From the NCBI RefSeq assembly GCF_023896955.1, contig NZ_JAMHIW010000005.1, positions 248,001 through 312,000 on the forward strand: a stretch of DNA of 64,000 nucleotides, given 5' to 3'. The translations under genes and the position numbers were made by a program. The notes beneath the pieces are model-generated. The model saw only the letters and a program-made list of their open reading frames with translations. It had not been told where the DNA came from and ran no database searches. Origin of the DNA: Micromonospora sp. RHAY321 (GTDB lineage: Bacteria > Actinomycetota > Actinomycetes > Mycobacteriales > Micromonosporaceae). Shown piece by piece: positions 18,573 to 26,909 of the stretch. Numbering within the stretch: the first letter of the stretch is position 1; each line of letters opens with the position of its first letter.

Positions 18573-19268
18573 ATGAGTGTCGACGAGTCCTCCGGTGCCG
18601 CCCGCGTGAGCCGGTGGCCTCGACGCCTCAGACGCGCCGCCGTCCTGGGAGCGGCCGCACTGCTGCTCGCCAGCCTTCCGTGGCTGTGGACGGTGATCGC
18701 CGCACGCGGTCACGTCCACGCCGAGTCCGATGCGCCGACCGCCGACGTCGTGATCGTCCTCGGCACCGCCGTGGCACCCGACCGGCGTCGACCGGGGGAT
18801 CGGCTGACCGGCCGCCTGGAGACCGCTGCCGCCCTGGTGACCAGCGGGCGGGCTCGGGTGGTCCTCGTGTCGGGCGACGGGGGTGGTGCGTCGGGTGACG
18901 AGACGGCGGTGATGACGTCGTACCTGACCGATCTGGGTGTCGACCCGCGTCGGGTGGTGGCCGACCCGTTCGGCCTGGACACCTACGACAGTTGTGCCCG
19001 GGCCCGCGAGGTGTACGGCGTCGAGCGGGCACTCATCGTGACCCAGTCCTACCACGTGTCCCGGGCCGTGACGCTGTGCCGACATCTCGGCCTCGACGTC
19101 GACGGCGTGATCGCTCGCTGCCCCGGCTGCGGGCCGGCCCTGCTCGTCGAGAAGTCGATCCGGGACTATCTCGCCAGCGGCAAGGCGGCGTTGGACGCTG
19201 TCCGGCGCAGACCGTCCGCGGTCCACTCACCCGTCAACCCGGCCGTGCGGGACGCGCTGAAGGTCTGA
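18573..19268 (+). CDS. YdcF/SanA-like DUF218 membrane-anchored protein
   Basis: 231 residues from the ATG at 18573. A basic N-terminus and one membrane segment (about 22-45, AAVLGAAALLLASLPWLW) precede a DUF218 domain with VVIVLGTAV, RLTGRLETAAAL, VVLVSGDGGGASGDE, TYDSCARAREVYG and VTQSYHVSRAV. DUF218 proteins such as SanA and ElyC affect envelope integrity and vancomycin sensitivity in enterobacteria; the biochemical activity is unsettled. It lies 31 bases past pknB, on the same strand, so it may be transcribed with it. Confidence 0.88.
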   Translation: MSVDESSGAARVSRWPRRLRRAAVLGAAALLLASLPWLWTVIAARGHVHAESDAPTADVVIVLGTAVAPDRRRPGDRLTGRLETAAALVTSGRARVVLVSGDGGGASGDETAVMTSYLTDLGVDPRRVVADPFGLDTYDSCARAREVYGVERALIVTQSYHVSRAVTLCRHLGLDVDGVIARCPGCGPALLVEKSIRDYLASGKAALDAVRRRPSAVHSPVNPAVRDALKV

Positions 19269-19320
19269 CCGGCCGCCGAGCCGGTGCGCGTATGCCGGGG
19301 CAGGCCGGGGCGGGGCGGTT

Positions 19321-19977
19321 TCAGGTGGTGGCGAAGGCGGCCCGGCGGCGGGCGTCGACCTCGGCGGCGAGTTCCGGTGCGCGCTCCAGCGCCTCCCGGT
19401 AGCCGCAGGCGGCGAGCCAGTTGGCCAGCATCAGGTGCCCGCCCTCGGTGAGCACCGACTCCGGGTGGAACTGCACACCCTCGATCGGCAGCGTCCGGTG
19501 CCGCATCGCCATCACCACGCCGGACCCGGTCCAGCCGGTGACCTCCAGCTCGTCGGGGAGCGTCTCGGGCAGCACGGCCAGCGAGTGGTAGCGGGTGGCG
19601 GTGAACGGGTCGGGCAGGCCGGCGAGGACGCCGACCGACTGGTGCCGTACCTCGGAGGTCTTGCCGTGCAGCAGCTCGGGCGCGCGGGTGACGGTCGCCC
19701 CGAACGCCTCGCCGATGGCCTGGTGGCCGAGGCAGACGCCGAAGATGGGCAGCTCGCCCGCGTACCGGCGGATGACGTCCAGGCAGATGCCGGCCCGGTC
19801 GGGGCTGCCCGGCCCCGGTGAGAGCAGGATGCCGGCGGCGCCCAGGCTGCCCACCTCGGCGACGTCGATCTCGTCGTTGCGGCGGACCTCGCAGTCCACG
19901 CCGAGCTGGCCCAGGTACTGCACCAGGTTGAAGACGAACGAGTCGTAGTTGTCGATCACCAGGACGCGCATGGTCAC
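19321..19977 (-). CDS. Aminodeoxychorismate/anthranilate synthase glutaminase subunit (PabA/TrpG type)
   Basis: 218 residues from the GTG at 19977, which overlaps the stop of the upstream small gene by four bases; an ATG lies two codons later. Class I glutamine amidotransferase with IDNYDSFVFNLVQYLG, LSPGPGSPDRAG, the nucleophile Cys82 in FGVCLGHQAIGEAFG and the His171/Glu173 pair in VQFHPESVL. It releases ammonia from glutamine for a chorismate-using synthase subunit, which is not in the window. In actinobacteria this gene sits next to pknB and the assignment to PABA (folate) or anthranilate (tryptophan) is ambiguous; many such proteins serve both. Confidence 0.93.
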   Translation of the reverse strand: MTMRVLVIDNYDSFVFNLVQYLGQLGVDCEVRRNDEIDVAEVGSLGAAGILLSPGPGSPDRAGICLDVIRRYAGELPIFGVCLGHQAIGEAFGATVTRAPELLHGKTSEVRHQSVGVLAGLPDPFTATRYHSLAVLPETLPDELEVTGWTGSGVVMAMRHRTLPIEGVQFHPESVLTEGGHLMLANWLAACGYREALERAPELAAEVDARRRAAFATT

Positions 19978-20258
19978 CTGTTCGGGGAGGGGGGCGCGGA
20001 GTTGTTCTGGTCGGTGTCGTAGGGCAGCTCGTGCTCGTCACCGGCCGGAGCGTCCCCGGGCACCGTGTCACCGCCGCCCGGGGCTCCGGGGACGTCGGAG
20101 TCCTGGGTGACCTGTACGTCGTCGAACGGCAGCAGCGGCTCCGCCCACGGGAACGCCACGTACCAGAGCAGGGCGACCGTGGCGGCGGCGAGCAGCAGCG
20201 AGCCGGTCAGCTTGCCGGCCAGACCGAACGGGAGCTTGCGCCAGATGAACGCGTACAT
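19974..20258 (-). CDS. Small single-pass membrane protein in the sortase operon
   Basis: 94 residues, ATG start. One membrane segment (about 14-37, LAGKLTGSLLLAAATVALLW) and an acidic Pro/Gly/Asp-rich C-terminal half (DVQVTQDSD, GDEHELPYD) predicted to lie outside the cell. It is four bases after the sortase gene and overlaps the glutaminase gene by four bases. I do not recognise a named family, but a small protein of this layout occurs at this place in related genomes, so it is likely genuine. Confidence 0.75.
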   Translation of the reverse strand: MYAFIWRKLPFGLAGKLTGSLLLAAATVALLWYVAFPWAEPLLPFDDVQVTQDSDVPGAPGGGDTVPGDAPAGDEHELPYDTDQNNSAPPSPNR

Positions 20259-20262
20259 CGGG

Positions 20263-21705
20263 TCAGCCTCCCAGCTCCGCCGGGCGGCCCGCCGACTTTG
20301 GTTGGGCGCGGTCCAGCTCGGCGTGGATGATCAGGCGCTGGTAGTTGTCGAACTTCGGGTTGCAGGTGGTGAGGGTGAGCATCCGCCTGGTCGGCTTCTT
20401 GTTCGGCTCGCCGGGTACCGGGGCCACCACCTCGACCTGGGTGGGCTTGACGATCCGGGACTGCGACACCCGGTAGACGTACCAGTCGGTCTTGCCCTCG
20501 ACCACGATGGCGTCGCCGTCGTTCAGCTCGTCCAGCCGCCAGAAGGTGGCCCGGTTGCGGTGGCCGGCGACGGAGAAGTTGCCGACCTGGCCGGGCAGCG
20601 CGCTGGTCGGGTAGTGGCCCGGGGCGTACCGGATGTCGGCCTGGGTGACGCCCTCGACCACCACCCAGTTCTTGTCGAGCTTGGGGATGTAGAGCCCGGC
20701 GATCGGCTTGCCGCGCACGGGTGGCGACGGTTTGACGCTCGGGGCTGCGGCTGACGGTGCGACCGTCGGGTCGTCGGTCGGGCCCCACGCCTGGGCGAGT
20801 TGCTGGCTGAGGTCGTCCTGGTGGGCGTCGACGATGGCCGACTTGCCCCACACCTCGTAGCCGGCGAAGAGCAGCACCACCAGGCCGAAGGTGATCAGGA
20901 CCTCGCCGGTGACCCGGATGCCGGTGCGCACCCGGGAGCCGAGCGACGGGCGGGTGAGCTCGGAGTAGACGCTCTTGTAGCCCTCGCCGGTCTGGTGTGG
21001 CCGGAGTTGGACCACCCGCTCGCCACGTCGGGGCCGGGGCGGCTCGGCGGCGCCGTCCTCTGCGCCGGCCGGCTCGTCGGTCGTGGCCGTACGGGGGACG
21101 GCGCCCATCAGCGCCGTCGAGTCCATGGCTGGCGGACGGGCCGCGGTGGGCATGGACGGGATCGGTTGGGTGGCGGCCGGGTCAGCGGCGCGGTTCGGCG
21201 GGGCCGGGGAGACCGGGGCCGCCGGGGAGCCGGTCGCCCGCGTGGGACGGGCGCCGACCGTTGGCATGAACGCGGTGGGCGCGTCGCCACCCGACGGGGT
21301 CGAGGTGCGGGGAGCCACCGGCGGGGCCGGGGTGGCGGATGTCGGTGGGCGGGTCGGGGCGTTGCCAGGGGCGGCAGGCCGGACCGGTCCCTGGTTGGGT
21401 GCGGTCGGACGGCCGGGGGCGGGCGGACCTGCGGGGCCGCCGGGCGCGGCCGGTGCGGCGCCGGGCCAGGGCGGCGGAGCGTCGCTCCCCTGCTGACCCA
21501 GGGCTGGGCCGGCGGTGGGCGGCTCGGGGGCGGCCGGCGGGCGGGTCGCGCGGGGCCGGGTGGGCAGCACCGGATCGGGCCAGTTGCCGGCCGGGCCGGG
21601 CCGCGCCGGTGTCGGCTCGGGCCGGTCGAACTTGGGCAGGAACGCCGTCGGCTCGTCGGCCTGGTCCCGGTGTCGCCCGTCGCGCCGGTCGTCCGCGCCG
21701 CTCAC
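20263..21705 (-). CDS. Class E sortase with long disordered N-terminal region
   Basis: 480 residues, GTG start overlapping the DUF881 stop (GTGA). The first 225 residues are Pro/Ala/Gly-rich and disordered. A membrane segment follows (about 262-282, starting [18 protein letters not shown]), then the sortase fold with His in [12 protein letters not shown], catalytic Cys in [20 protein letters not shown] and the Arg of the same motif. Class E sortases attach LAxTG-type proteins to peptidoglycan in high-GC Gram-positives. The cytoplasmic Pro-rich extension is unusually long for a sortase. Position beside the pknB cluster is conserved in actinobacteria. Confidence 0.94.
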   Translation of the reverse strand: MSGADDRRDGRHRDQADEPTAFLPKFDRPEPTPARPGPAGNWPDPVLPTRPRATRPPAAPEPPTAGPALGQQGSDAPPPWPGAAPAAPGGPAGPPAPGRPTAPNQGPVRPAAPGNAPTRPPTSATPAPPVAPRTSTPSGGDAPTAFMPTVGARPTRATGSPAAPVSPAPPNRAADPAATQPIPSMPTAARPPAMDSTALMGAVPRTATTDEPAGAEDGAAEPPRPRRGERVVQLRPHQTGEGYKSVYSELTRPSLGSRVRTGIRVTGEVLITFGLVVLLFAGYEVWGKSAIVDAHQDDLSQQLAQAWGPTDDPTVAPSAAAPSVKPSPPVRGKPIAGLYIPKLDKNWVVVEGVTQADIRYAPGHYPTSALPGQVGNFSVAGHRNRATFWRLDELNDGDAIVVEGKTDWYVYRVSQSRIVKPTQVEVVAPVPGEPNKKPTRRMLTLTTCNPKFDNYQRLIIHAELDRAQPKSAGRPAELGG

Positions 21706-22505
21706 CGGGGCACCGTCGCCGAGCGCAGGGCGGTCGAGTCCTCGAACGCGGGGACCGTCACCGTGGAGGCGGACTCCTTGTAACCGAGCTGGTAGTCGTC
21801 GACTGCGTCCTTGAACAACCGGACTCCCTCAGAGCTGGCGAGGGCCTGCTGGAGGGCAGCGGGATCGCCGATTGCTACGATCTTGAACGGTGGGGAGTAC
21901 ACCCGGCCGTGGAGCAGCAGGGTGTTACCGACGCAGCGTACCGCGCTGGTGGCGAGCACGCGGACGTTCATGATTGACATGGCCTCCGCTCCACCTGCCC
22001 AGAGCGCGTTGACCACCGCCTGCACGTCACCCTGGTGCACCACGAGGTCGTCGTTGCTGGCGTCCGAGGGGGTCTGGTCGCTCCGTCGCGGCGCGTCGTT
22101 CAGCTCCACCGTCACCCCGGTGCCGGTCAGCGCGGTGAACCCGGCGGCCTGGAGGTTGAGCGCCCCGCGCTGCTGCTGGGCCTTGATCGGGCCGTCGGAG
22201 TCGGCCAGCGCGTCAGTTCGTTGCTCGACCTCGCCGCGCAGTGTGGCGGCCCGGCGCTCGCTCGCCGCCACCTGCTCGCGGCGGTCCTCGATGAGCTGGT
22301 TGAGCTGGGGCCGGCGGTCCTCCCGCAGCGCGGTGCCGCCGGCTGTGGTCGCGGTGGTGGTGAAGAGCAGTCCCGCCGCGGCGGCGATCAGGGGCACCCC
22401 GATCGACCAGCCCGGTCGGCGTTGACGCGGTCGCCGGGGCAACAGCCCGGCGCCGGCCCGTCGGAGGGCCTTCTGCCAGGAGGCTGCGCCGGATGTGTAC
22501 TCCAC
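21702..22505 (-). CDS. DUF881 family membrane-anchored protein
   Basis: 267 residues, GTG start with GGAAGGA seven bases upstream. One N-terminal membrane segment (about 33-55), a coiled-coil stretch (about 62-105, [20 protein letters not shown]) and a DUF881 domain with [36 protein letters not shown] and [12 protein letters not shown]881 proteins are consistently encoded beside crgA, sortase or division genes in actinobacteria; the function is not established. Coiled coil plus membrane anchor suggests a scaffold at the envelope. It is divergent from crgA. Confidence 0.92.
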   Translation of the reverse strand: MEYTSGAASWQKALRRAGAGLLPRRPRQRRPGWSIGVPLIAAAAGLLFTTTATTAGGTALREDRRPQLNQLIEDRREQVAASERRAATLRGEVEQRTDALADSDGPIKAQQQRGALNLQAAGFTALTGTGVTVELNDAPRRSDQTPSDASNDDLVVHQGDVQAVVNALWAGGAEAMSIMNVRVLATSAVRCVGNTLLLHGRVYSPPFKIVAIGDPAALQQALASSEGVRLFKDAVDDYQLGYKESASTVTVPAFEDSTALRSATVPR

Positions 22506-22727
22506 CGAGCGTTCCTTCCGCGTGTCGGGGATCGTCCGCCCCGGCCGGGGCCGGTGATCCGAACAGTCCCGCCTTTTTCGGTCACTCCGTGCACCGGCCT
22601 GACCCCATTCGTGGTCCAGACGGGCGTTCGGGACTACGCTAGCTGTCGAACATTATTGGCCATGGACCGTCGCCCCTGCGCCCGGTTGTCAGGCCGGACG
22701 AGGTCGTCACCCCCTCTGGAGAGCGTC

Positions 22728-22991
22728 GTGCCCAAGTCTCAGGTCCGCAAGAAGAAGGTGTACACCCCGCCGACGGACGTCCGTCCGACGACGGCGGCGT
22801 CGACGCGCAAGCCTAGCCCGGTGTGGCTGCCGGTCACGGCGGTCGCCCTGATCGTGGCTGGCATCGGTTGGCTGGTGATCTACTACCTCTCCGAGCAGCA
22901 GTACCCGGTCGCGTCGTGGCAGTACTGGAACCTCGCGGTGGGCTTCGGCGCCATGGTCGCCTCGCTGGCTCTGCTCTCCCGCTGGCGCTGA
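22728..22991 (+). CDS. crgA: CrgA cell division protein
   Basis: 87 residues from a GTG with GGAGAG upstream. Basic, Pro-containing N-terminus PKSQVRKKKVYTPP, then two membrane segments (about 35-56 and 65-84, ending LALLSRWR). The two-helix layout and the KSQVRKKKVY start are typical of CrgA, which recruits FtsZ, FtsQ, FtsI and CwsA to the septum in mycobacteria and inhibits Z-ring formation in Streptomyces. Divergent from DUF881 across 222 bases that must hold both promoters. Confidence 0.95.
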   Translation: MPKSQVRKKKVYTPPTDVRPTTAASTRKPSPVWLPVTAVALIVAGIGWLVIYYLSEQQYPVASWQYWNLAVGFGAMVASLALLSRWR

Positions 22992-23112
22992 GCCGGCTCG
23001 GCGCTTCCGCGCCGGAGGACCCACGTCACCCCGTCGAGCCCCTGCCCGGCAGGACCGGGCGGGGCACCCTATGGTGTCCGCAGGCGGCGTGGCCTACTGC
23101 GAGATGACTCAC

Positions 23113-23128
23113 GTTACTGCTGGGTAAC
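23113..23128. promoter_or_regulatory. Candidate operator GTTACTGCTGGGTAAC upstream of the EtfD-like gene
   Basis: GTTAC and GTAAC are perfect inverted arms. The site matches 14 of 16 bases of the palindrome upstream of the acyl-CoA dehydrogenase gene at 43667-43682. It starts 166 bases before the ATG. A TetR- or GntR-type fatty-acid regulator is a reasonable guess; no regulator gene is in the window. Confidence 0.5.
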
Positions 23129-23149
23129 CTTGCGCGTAGGCTGCATTGC

Positions 23150-23172
23150 ATGACCGAGCGGAGCGAGGTCAT
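23150..23172. repeat. Short REP-like inverted repeat
   Basis: ATGACC (23150-23155) and GGTCAT (23167-23172) are inverted around GAGCGGAGCGA. GAGCGGAGCGAG-type sequences recur between genes in Micromonospora-like genomes from memory, so this may be one copy of a dispersed repeat. Confidence 0.35.
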
Positions 23173-23278
23173 CGACCGGTCCGGTCGCAGGTGCGGCAGC
23201 GGTGCGACGCTGACCTCGGCCTGACCCGGCCCCGGTCGCTGAACCGCTCGACAGCAGCAGACCGGGGAGGCCAACTCG

Positions 23279-25477
23279 ATGGGCAGCGTCCAGATCGTCA
23301 CCACGATCCTCGCGGCCGCCATCACCGCCGTTGCGGTGTGGCTTGCGGTGCGTGCGGTCCTGAAGATGGTGGCAGTCATCCGGCTCGGGCAGCCCGCGCC
23401 GGAGCGGTTCACCGACAAGGCCGCCCGCGCGAAGACCATGCTGGTGGAGACCGCCGGCCACACCCGGATGCTCAAGTGGGGCGTCGTGGGTGCGGCGCAC
23501 TGGTTCGTGATGGTCGGCTTCATCGTGCTGTCGCTGCTGGTGCTCGAGGCGTACTTCGAGGTGGTCACCCCGACCGGCGGGCTGCCGATCATCGGGCACT
23601 GGACGATCTTCGGACTGGCCACCGAGGTCATCACCGTGCTGGGCCTGGTCGGCATCCTGGTGCTGATGGCGATCCGGCTGCGCAACCGGCCCAACCGGCC
23701 GGGCGGGCGGTCCCGGTTCACCGGCTCGACGATGTGGCAGGGCTACTTCGTCGAGTGGATCGTGCTGCTGGTCCTCATCTTCGGGTTGCTGATCCGCGGC
23801 TTCAAGGTCGCCACCGACCACTTCGAGTACCCGCTCTGGGCCACCCCGGTCAGCCACGCGGTCGGCGCGGTGCTGCCCGACTGGCAGGACGGTACGAGCG
23901 TCGCCGCTGTCATCAAGATCATTATCTCGATGACCTGGCTGATCGTCATCTCGCTGAACGTCACCATGGGCGTGGCCTGGCACCGCTTCCTCGCGTTCCC
24001 GAACATCTTCTTCAAGCGCGAGCCGGCCAAGCCCGCCGGCTCCGGTCTCGGCGCGCTGCGCCCCATGACGAGCCAGGGCAAGCCGCTCGACTTCGAGGAG
24101 GCCGACCCGGAGAAGGACCAGTTCGGCGTCGCCCACGTCGAGCAGTTCAGCTGGAAGGGCCTGCTGGACTTCAGCACCTGCACCGAGTGCGGTCGCTGCC
24201 AGTCGCAGTGCCCGGCCTGGAACACCGGGAAGCCGCTGTCGCCGAAGCTGCTCGTGCTGAGCCTGCGCGACCACGCGTACGCCAAGGCGCCCTACCTGCT
24301 GGCCGGCGGCGGCAAGGACCTGACCGGCGAGGAGAAGGCCACCCAGGCGCAGCTCGCCCACCTGGACGTGTTGGCCCTGGCCGAGGCCGACAAGCCGTTG
24401 ATCGGCACCGCCGAGGAGGGCGGCGTCATCGACCCGGACGTGCTCTGGTCCTGCACCACCTGCGGCGCCTGCGTCGAGCAGTGCCCGGTCGACATCGAAC
24501 ACGTCGACCACATCGTCGACATGCGCCGCTACCAGGTGCTGATCGAGTCGAGCTTCCCCTCCGAGGCCGGCGTGATGCTGCGCAACCTGGAGAACAAGGG
24601 CAACCCGTGGGGCGCCCCGCAGAACACCCGCGAGGACTGGACCAAGGGGCTCGACTTCGAGGTGCCCCGGGTCGGCGAGGTGGACGACTTCGAGTACCTG
24701 TTCTGGGTCGGCTGCGCCGGCGCGTTCGAGGACCGGGCCAAGAAGACCACCCGCGCCGTGGCCACCCTGCTCAACGAGGCGGGCGTGACGTTCGCGATCC
24801 TGGGCGAGGGCGAGACCTGCTCCGGCGACCCGGCGCGGCGGATCGGCAACGAGTTCGTCTTCCAGATGCTCGCTCAGCAGAACGTGGAGACGCTGAACGA
24901 GGCGTTCGAGGGCCGCGAGAAGGCCAAGCGCAAGATCGTCGCGACCTGCCCGCACTGCTTCAACACCCTGGGCAACGAGTACGGCCAGCTCGGCGGCGAG
25001 TTCGAGGTGGTCCACCACACCCAGCTCCTGGCCCACCTGGTGTCCACCGGCAAGCTCACCCCGGTGCAGCCGGTCGACGGCGGGGTCACCTACCACGACC
25101 CCTGCTACCTGGGCCGGCACAACCGGGTCTTCGCGGCTCCCCGCGAGGTGCTGGGGGACGCCATCGAGGGCGAGCTCACCGAGATGCCGCGTAACAGCGA
25201 GCGCTCCTTCTGCTGCGGCGCCGGCGGTGCCCGGATGTGGATGGAGGAGAAGATCGGCAAGCGGATCAACGTGGACCGGGTCGAGGAGGCCATGTCCACC
25301 GGGGCGAAGACGGTCGCCGTCGGCTGCCCGTTCTGCTCGACGATGCTCAGCGACGGGGTGAACGGCAAGGGCGCCGGCGAGCAGGTCGAGGTCATCGACG
25401 TGGCCACCGTGCTGCTCCGCTCGGTCAAGCCGGAACAGCAGCAGGGCGAGAAGGAGGCCACGCCGGTCGCCGGCTGA
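23279..25477 (+). CDS. etfD: Membrane Fe-S oxidoreductase, EtfD-like (heterodisulfide reductase family)
   Basis: 732 residues, ATG with GGGGAGG nearby. The N-terminal 250 residues hold about five membrane segments resembling the haem-binding NarI/HdrE type. Two [4Fe-4S] motifs follow: Cys301-x2-Cys-x2-Cys-x3-CP (CTECGRCQSQCP) and a second starting at Cys392 (CTTCGACVEQCP). The C-terminal half has two CCG domains, seen as CSGDPARRIGNE, TCPHCFNTLGNEYG, DPCYLGRHNR, CCGAGGARMWMEE and GCPFCSTML. The protein matches mycobacterial EtfD (Rv0338c), which passes electrons from acyl-CoA dehydrogenases via EtfBA to menaquinone in beta-oxidation. A shared upstream palindrome links it to the FadE5-like gene. 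Confidence 0.9.
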   Translation: MGSVQIVTTILAAAITAVAVWLAVRAVLKMVAVIRLGQPAPERFTDKAARAKTMLVETAGHTRMLKWGVVGAAHWFVMVGFIVLSLLVLEAYFEVVTPTGGLPIIGHWTIFGLATEVITVLGLVGILVLMAIRLRNRPNRPGGRSRFTGSTMWQGYFVEWIVLLVLIFGLLIRGFKVATDHFEYPLWATPVSHAVGAVLPDWQDGTSVAAVIKIIISMTWLIVISLNVTMGVAWHRFLAFPNIFFKREPAKPAGSGLGALRPMTSQGKPLDFEEADPEKDQFGVAHVEQFSWKGLLDFSTCTECGRCQSQCPAWNTGKPLSPKLLVLSLRDHAYAKAPYLLAGGGKDLTGEEKATQAQLAHLDVLALAEADKPLIGTAEEGGVIDPDVLWSCTTCGACVEQCPVDIEHVDHIVDMRRYQVLIESSFPSEAGVMLRNLENKGNPWGAPQNTREDWTKGLDFEVPRVGEVDDFEYLFWVGCAGAFEDRAKKTTRAVATLLNEAGVTFAILGEGETCSGDPARRIGNEFVFQMLAQQNVETLNEAFEGREKAKRKIVATCPHCFNTLGNEYGQLGGEFEVVHHTQLLAHLVSTGKLTPVQPVDGGVTYHDPCYLGRHNRVFAAPREVLGDAIEGELTEMPRNSERSFCCGAGGARMWMEEKIGKRINVDRVEEAMSTGAKTVAVGCPFCSTMLSDGVNGKGAGEQVEVIDVATVLLRSVKPEQQQGEKEATPVAG

Positions 25478-25503
25478 GGCCCGTACCCCCCGGTCTATAT
25501 GGT

Positions 25504-25539
25504 CGACGGCGGCGGCACCCGTGGGTGCCGCCGCCGTCG
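25504..25539 (+). terminator. Perfect 17-bp hairpin terminator after the EtfD-like gene
   Basis: Arms CGACGGCGGCGGCACCC (25504-25520) and GGGTGCCGCCGCCGTCG (25523-25539) are perfect complements separated by GT, with no T-tract. It overlaps the GTG codons at 25521 and 25539 that might otherwise be read as starts of the next gene. Confidence 0.85.
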
Positions 25540-25583
25540 TGCAAGAATCTCGCCGAGGTGAGGCGAACATCGACGGCCTGCTC

Positions 25584-26909
25584 TTGACCACGCTGCTGCC
25601 CCTGGTCGGCTTCGTTGCCCTGACCGCGGGCAACGCGTTCTTCGTCGCGGCCGAGTTCGCCCTGGTCACGGTCGATCGTGCGGAGATCGACCGGCGGGCC
25701 GCCGCTGGCGACGAGGCCGCCCTGAGGGTACGCACGGCGCTGCGCGAGCTGTCCTTCCAGCTCTCCGGAGCGCAGCTCGGCATCACCATCACCGCGCTGC
25801 TCACCGGCTACCTGGCCGAACCGGCCCTGGCGCGGATCTTCACCCCGCTGCTGCACCCGGTTGCCGGCGACAACACCGAACGGTTCACCCCGTTCCTGGC
25901 GTTGGCCCTCGCGACTCTGATCTCCATGCTCTTCGGCGAGCTGGTGCCCAAGAACGCCGCGCTGGCCCGGCCGATGCCGGCCGCGCTGGCCACCGCCGGC
26001 CCGATGCGGACCTTCTCCCGCACGTTCGGCTGGGTGATCCGGGGGTTGAACGGCTCGGCGAACCGGCTGGTCCGGGCGCTCGGGGTGGAGCCGCAGGAGG
26101 AGTTGGCCAGCGCCCGCTCACCGGAGGAGCTGGGTCTGCTGGCAGCCATCTCCGCCCGGGCCGGTGCGCTGCCCACGGACACCGCGATGCTGCTGCGCCG
26201 CACCATCCGCTTCGGTGACAAGCGGGCGGCCGAGGCGATGACCCCCCGGGTGGACGTGGTGGCGCTGCGCGCCACGGCCACCGTGGCCGAGCTGCTCGAC
26301 CTGTCCCGGCAGACCGGGCGGACCCGGTTCCCGGTGTACGAGGAGACCCTGGACCTGGTCACCGGCGTGGCGGGAGTGCCGGACGCGCTGGGGGTGCCGC
26401 TGGCCGCTCGGGCGTCGACCATGGTCGCGTCGGTGGCCCGCGAGCCGGTGTACGTGCCGGAGAGCCTCGACCTGGACGGTGTGCTGGCCGCGTTGAAGGC
26501 GGCGGGGGCCGACCTGGCCATCGTGGTCGACGAGTACGGCGGCACGGACGGCGTGGTGACGGTGGAGGACCTGGTCGAGGAGTTGGTCGGGGAGATCGCC
26601 GACGAGTTCGACCCGGCCAGCGTTGACGACGCCGGCCCGGGTGAGCTGACCGTGCCGGGCGGGGAGCGCACGGTGCTGGTCGACGGGGTGCTGCGCTCCG
26701 ACGAGCTGGCCGAGCAGACCGGTTTCCAGCTGCCCGACGGGCCGTACGAGACGCTGGCCGGGTTCCTGATGGCCCGGCTCGGGCACATCCCGCTGGCCGG
26801 TGAGGCGGTCGAGGAGGGTGGCTGGGAGTTCACCGTGGTGGAGGTGGAGCGGCACCGGATCGAGCAGGTCCGGGTGCTGCGACCGGCGGAGCCGGACGAC
26901 GATGACTGA
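25584..26909 (+). CDS. CNNM/CorC-type membrane protein (DUF21, CBS pair, CorC_HlyC domain)
   Basis: 441 residues if the TTG at 25584 is used. The ribosome site GTGAGG (25558-25563) instead points to ATC at 25569 in the same frame, which would add five residues. Order: DUF21 membrane domain about 1-185 (LTAGNAFFVAAEFALVTVDR, LSGAQLGITITALLTGYLAE, LFGELVPKNAALA), two CBS units about 195-330 (AEAMTPRVDVV, TRFPVYEE, LAIVVDEYGGTDGVVTVEDL) and a CorC_HlyC domain to the end. The family is associated with magnesium or cobalt efflux (MpfA, CorC, CNNM). The next gene is a shorter paralogue overlapping it by eight bases, so the two may form a heteromer. Confidence 0.9.
   Translation: MTTLLPLVGFVALTAGNAFFVAAEFALVTVDRAEIDRRAAAGDEAALRVRTALRELSFQLSGAQLGITITALLTGYLAEPALARIFTPLLHPVAGDNTERFTPFLALALATLISMLFGELVPKNAALARPMPAALATAGPMRTFSRTFGWVIRGLNGSANRLVRALGVEPQEELASARSPEELGLLAAISARAGALPTDTAMLLRRTIRFGDKRAAEAMTPRVDVVALRATATVAELLDLSRQTGRTRFPVYEETLDLVTGVAGVPDALGVPLAARASTMVASVAREPVYVPESLDLDGVLAALKAAGADLAIVVDEYGGTDGVVTVEDLVEELVGEIADEFDPASVDDAGPGELTVPGGERTVLVDGVLRSDELAEQTGFQLPDGPYETLAGFLMARLGHIPLAGEAVEEGGWEFTVVEVERHRIEQVRVLRPAEPDDDD

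Larger units (their letters stand above)
22992..23278 (+). other. Upstream region of the EtfD-like gene
   Basis: 287 bases without a gene. It holds the 16-base palindrome at 23113-23128, the REP-like inverted repeat at 23150-23172 and a GGGGAGG ribosome site just before the ATG at 23279. The transcription start cannot be placed with confidence. Confidence 0.5.

Noticed and set aside
25521-25541. GTG codons at 25521 and 25539 as starts of the CNNM gene
   Set aside because: Both lie inside the perfect terminator hairpin of the previous gene and have no ribosome site.
23114-25804. 896-codon minus-strand frame opposite the EtfD-like gene
   Set aside because: It is antisense to an unmistakable Fe-S oxidoreductase and has shadow composition (Arg, Gly, Asp, His-rich) with no motif.
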